DNA of 64,000 bases from Haliclona indistincta (lineage: Eukaryota; Porifera; Demospongiae; Haplosclerida; Chalinidae): positions 228,646 to 292,645 of the forward strand of contig OZ024786.1 in the NCBI GenBank assembly GCA_964017065.1, written 5' to 3'. This document shows, piece after piece, positions 62,000 through 64,000 of the stretch (position 1 is its first letter; each line of letters opens with the position of its first letter). Below the pieces are notes generated by a model. It was not told where the DNA came from, ran no database searches, and was given only the letters and a program-made list of their open reading frames with translations. The position numbers and the translations under genes were made by a program.

Positions 62000-64000
62000 G
62001 CGCATGCGCATAATCCATTCTGTATTGGAACAATGGTAGTGTCGAGTCGTCTCAGCAAAACGATTGTTGCTGGATGTAGAAACAACGTATGCAATCGACT
62101 TATACTTTATTCGAAAGGTCTTGAGCAGGTCTGTCTCGTTGTTACACTTTCGTGTTCACTGCATAAATGTTTATACACATAAAAATTGTTATATTCGGTG
62201 TGTTTTGCGTACAGTATGAATCAGATCAGATACGATCGTCGACGTGGCAGAGATGGATTTAGCCGAGACATTGCCCGTTACTAGTGTGACTGGTTTCCGT
62301 GCACCAAGTCCTCTCTTCAAGCACCATTGGAAATCATGGACGGGACCGATCTTGAACAGCAAAAATCCAAGCATTCAGCATATCAGAGACAGCTACATAC
62401 CTCTAAACGTTTGCTGTAATATGTAGAAGCATCAATACTGAATTTTAAGCTGTCAAAATATTTTTGATGTATAATATTATTCAGTTTATTTGCAGTAGTT
62501 AGTGCAATACAATTCACATTGGTTCAAGTACGTTAGTGCAGTTTTGTACTTCTGAACTGCTTGTAAGAATGTCTATTTTATTGTGAAAACAACGAGACAT
62601 AAGCCACTGTAATCGGTTGGGTAGAATTCGAGATACAGCTTGTCGAGATGACCAGCTCCACCCACTAAACGTGGTTTCAGAATACCGTTTTTCTTATTAG
62701 AACGTGTCAGAAAAATATTGCCAAATAGGAAACTTGCTGCGCTTGTATCTCTGTTTCTGCAGAACGGATTTTGCTGAAGAAAGTATCGTTCGGATCGCAA
62801 AAGGCAGGCGAAACTGATAAAAACATCTAGAAACGTTGGTGTTTAAAATTGTATTTTCTTCTGGAATCGCTACCATATCTCAATCAGTCTTCTCTCCGCT
62901 TCGGGATCCCATCGGGTCCTGGTACGCTTAGCTTGATTTGGCCATAGGCGGCGTTTACACTACGCCGATTGGCTGAAAAACGTTTCAAATAGTACTGATG
63001 CGCTTTCTGTTTACACGGGAAAATCGTCACGCGGTTAAGGGGGCGGGTACACGTATTTTTGCCGTTTTGTACAGTTTTTAAAATATGCATAAAACGCTTA
63101 TTTCTAAAGCTTTGCTAAAGAACTAAAGTTTTAATGAAATATAACACATCAGTGCATGTTTAGCGCGATTTTGTCCAGGTACAGATTTGTATGTGCATAG
63201 TTATCATACATTTTAAGAATATTATGATTTAACGTTTTCTTTCTACAGGAAATGTTTGCAGATGCTGAAATTTCGCCAGTAGCAATAGATTACCTATGTC
63301 CAAAAACGGTTGGATGGATTTGGCGTGCAGTTGCGCTGAAGCATTTTTGTCGCTATAATAGCTATTATTTTGTTTTACTTGCAACTGTTAGCATTCATAT
63401 AATACAAACTCTGTAAGATCGGGCCAAACGGATCCAACCGATTGTGGTACACATACTTATGATGCTGCAGCCAGACTTTTGATAGCTAAAACTGTTGCAA
63501 ACGAAAGTAAAACGTAAAATATGTAGCGTGTGTAAAGCTGAGTTAATTTCTGTGGTTTGTGGTCGTGCGCCGCAAGATGTGACGTCAGCGTTGCAATCAC
63601 GTGATACAAGAATACATGTCTGAGCCCATGGCTATAGCTAAGTGACGCAATTCTACGCAGAGGCTGCGTTTACACTAGCGCATTTTTGTGGTGACCACAG
63701 ATTATGAATATTATGCATATTAATTAGCGTACCCGCCACCTTAAATCAAAACGATTGCATTTACTTGTGCAGGCGTGGTTATCTGGACACGTGATCATAA
63801 TGGCGAGTAGTAAGCGTGGACGCTCTCGTGGTGGAGGAACAACCAAGAAAACCAAGGAAAGGACTCTAGAGGACCATCAGGACGCTAGAGAGGAACAACA
63901 GTACAGTAGCAGTATAGGGATCCATTTTGCTGCAAGCTTTGTCACGTGACAAGTCACGCGACGACCCCCGTATCCAGTATTCTGGAAACGATTTTGCTGT
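62000..64000. other. Right flank, element ends and short unassigned ORFs
   Basis: 62244-62426 (plus) and 62573-62800 (minus; RYFLQQNPFCRNRDTSAASF...) are open but of no known family. GGCGGCGTTTACACTACGCC at 62949 and GGCTGCGTTTACACTAGCGC at 63663 look like PIF/Harbinger-type termini in direct orientation. GTACCCGCCACC at 63730 matches 16662. At 63800 a frame starts MASSKRGRSRGGGTTKK and ends at 63949. No gene can be affirmed. Confidence 0.4.

Overview
This is a eukaryotic, almost certainly animal, window. It has spliced genes for SRCR, Ig/FN3 and TRIM-NHL proteins, relics of an HDDC3/MESH1-type HD hydrolase, and Ty3/gypsy, BEL/Pao, LINE, PIF/Harbinger, Tc1/pogo and many MITE-like elements. 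The mix of SRCR receptors, short introns, AT-rich DNA and dense inverted-repeat elements fits a sponge, probably a demosponge; the taxonomic call is inference. One 200-N assembly gap lies at 44142-44341.

Layout. 1-7.3 kb: palindromes, TRIM-NHL copies with stop codons, and decayed SRCR and HDDC3 pieces. 8.1-16.9 kb: a secreted or membrane Ig/FN3 gene whose intron holds a complete gypsy element (12159-16628) with LTRs that look identical. 18.3-43 kb: broken and inverted copies of a signal peptide-SRCR-SRCR-TM gene. Only the copy at 38652-42804 is complete (8 exons, 341 aa). HDDC3 exons lie between the copies, and everything is cut by foldback elements. 43-48.4 kb: elements nested up to three deep. 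48.4-64 kb: a frameshifted BEL/Pao element (50707-59016) split by one PIF/Harbinger transposon (51708-54729) and truncated by a second (from 59017), which is itself split by a MITE (60308-60844).

Host genes. The SRCR and Ig/FN3 genes look like cell-surface or secreted recognition proteins, and their exon phases let domains be shuffled. SRCR, TRIM and HDDC3 pieces recur together, so the locus appears to have grown by segmental duplication and decayed through insertion and inversion.

Most unusual signals. First, at least seven long palindromes (near 110, 10031, 19269, 21136, 22572, 30903 and 34955) have unrelated arms but one shared design: CGAG boxes in the same orientation on both arms, often about 22 bp apart, around a central mini-hairpin closed by a GNA triloop. 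Second, five inverted-repeat elements with different termini carry the same internal tRNA-like cassette. I cannot search databases, so novelty of either is unproven.
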